64,000 bases of DNA from Rouxiella sp. S1S-2 (GTDB lineage Bacteria > Pseudomonadota > Gammaproteobacteria > Enterobacterales > Enterobacteriaceae): NCBI RefSeq assembly GCF_009208105.1, contig NZ_WFKL01000001.1, forward strand, positions 4,030,001-4,094,000, given 5' to 3'. Shown here piece by piece: positions 63,466 through 64,000 of this stretch. The position numbers and the translations under genes were made by a program. Every line of letters begins with the position of its first letter. Position 1 is the first letter of the stretch. The notes beneath the pieces were generated by a model. That model did not search any database. It saw only the letters and a program-made list of their open reading frames with translations, and had not been told where the DNA came from.

Positions 63466-63978
63466 TTACTTTCTTACGTGAGGAATAAAGTTGCAGGGGC
63501 GGTTTCGCGCATCAAGCTGTGAAGAAATGATCTGCTCCCAAGCCATTGTGCAGGCATTGGTCGACCCAGGTATGGCAAAAATAACGGTTTGATTCGCCAT
63601 GCCGGCCAGCGCGCGTGACTGAATAGTCGCCGTGCCGATGTCCTCATAGGAGAGCATGCGGAACAGTTCTCCAAAGCCTTCTATTTCGCGGTCAAACAAC
63701 GGTTTTAATGCTTCAGGCGTGTTGTCACCGGCAGTAAATCCAGTGCCGCCGTTGATAATCACTGCACCAATTCGCTCGTCGGCTATCCACTGCGACACGA
63801 CGGCGCGGATCTTATAGAGGTTATCTTTTATGATTTCTCGCGCAACGACGTGGTGACCCGCTTCCGTTGCGGCCTCATTAAGGTGGTCACCGGAGCTGTC
63901 GTCAGCCTCGGTGCGACTGTCGGAAACGGTAAGTATAGCTATCGAAAGCGCCTGAAAATCGCCACTGGCTTTGCTCAT
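63466..63978 (-). CDS. moaB: Molybdenum cofactor biosynthesis protein MoaB
   Basis: A 170-aa MogA-fold protein. Motifs: AILTVSDSRTEADDSSGDHL near residue 14, INGGTGFTAGDNTPEALKPL near residue 75, and FAIPGSTNACTMAWEQII near residue 133. In the E. coli moaABCDE operon MoaB is not essential for cofactor synthesis; it can bind MPT. AAAGGG lies before the ATG at 63978. moaA would lie beyond the right edge. Confidence 0.95.
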   Translation of the reverse strand: MSKASGDFQALSIAILTVSDSRTEADDSSGDHLNEAATEAGHHVVAREIIKDNLYKIRAVVSQWIADERIGAVIINGGTGFTAGDNTPEALKPLFDREIEGFGELFRMLSYEDIGTATIQSRALAGMANQTVIFAIPGSTNACTMAWEQIISSQLDARNRPCNFIPHVRK

Positions 63979-64000
63979 AATGTTTTCCCTTTGGCGATTA

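Overview
The window looks like the chromosome of a member of the Enterobacterales, most likely Yersiniaceae (Serratia/Rahnella/Ewingella/Rouxiella-like). The proteins are close in length and motif to E. coli DinG, OsmF-YehYXW, AbgRABT, DdlA, Dld, YohC, YohP, PbpG, DusC, RhlE, MdtG, YbhL and MoaBCDE. Part of the E. coli order dld/yohC/pbpG/dusC is kept, but accessory blocks sit between conserved genes. I could not run a search, so the genus is an inference.

Layout. 1-4.6 kb: the start of dinG, a general porin, an e(P4)-type lipoprotein acid phosphatase, and a GNAT/XRE-cupin pair. 4.7-11.7 kb: a MerR-family regulator behind three TTGTACAA-centred sites, leading a tightly coupled eight-gene operon (NTF2-like, SDR, FAD oxidase, DUF1365, Cfa-like methyltransferase, DUF2878, chalcone-isomerase-like, DUF3833). 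This type of cluster is linked in other Proteobacteria to membrane-lipid modification under light or singlet-oxygen stress. 11.7-18.7 kb: yedA, a small membrane protein, two AT-rich tandem paralogues of unknown function, and the osmF-yehYXW osmolyte ABC transporter. 19-28.5 kb: an alcohol dehydrogenase, an MFS transporter, a SUFU-like protein, and the abgR/abgABT p-aminobenzoyl-glutamate system.

28.5-35.7 kb: a DUF2236 protein, then a ComR-like TetR repressor followed by nine small secreted proteins of the BhsA/YdgH (DUF1471) type. Six promoters in this block share one architecture: an operator, a sigma70-like promoter with 17-bp spacing, and a second operator exactly 56 bp from the first. 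Three of the genes are a duplicated cassette of about 1.56 kb. This is an expanded ComR-BhsA regulon. 35.7-45.3 kb: ddlA, a cupin, an aldehyde dehydrogenase, a phosphonate-type ABC transporter (phnC, phnD, two phnE), dld and yohC.

45.3-49.4 kb is the most unusual segment: an AT-rich insertion between yohC and yohP/pbpG. It encodes a 43-residue candidate precursor peptide, a hairpin, a HExxH protein of the peptide-hydroxylase type (split by an apparent frameshift), a cupin/thiol-dioxygenase-like protein and a compact ABC exporter. I read it as a small RiPP (ribosomally made, post-translationally modified peptide) cluster with two putative oxygenases. A decayed stretch lies on its right side.

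50-64 kb: yohP, pbpG, a tannase/feruloyl-esterase-like protein, dusC, an MFS exporter with a divergent cysteine-rich regulator, rhlE, a secreted trypsin-like protease, mdtG, ybhL, a dispersed repeat that reaches into the end of moaE, and moaE-D-C-B running off the right end.
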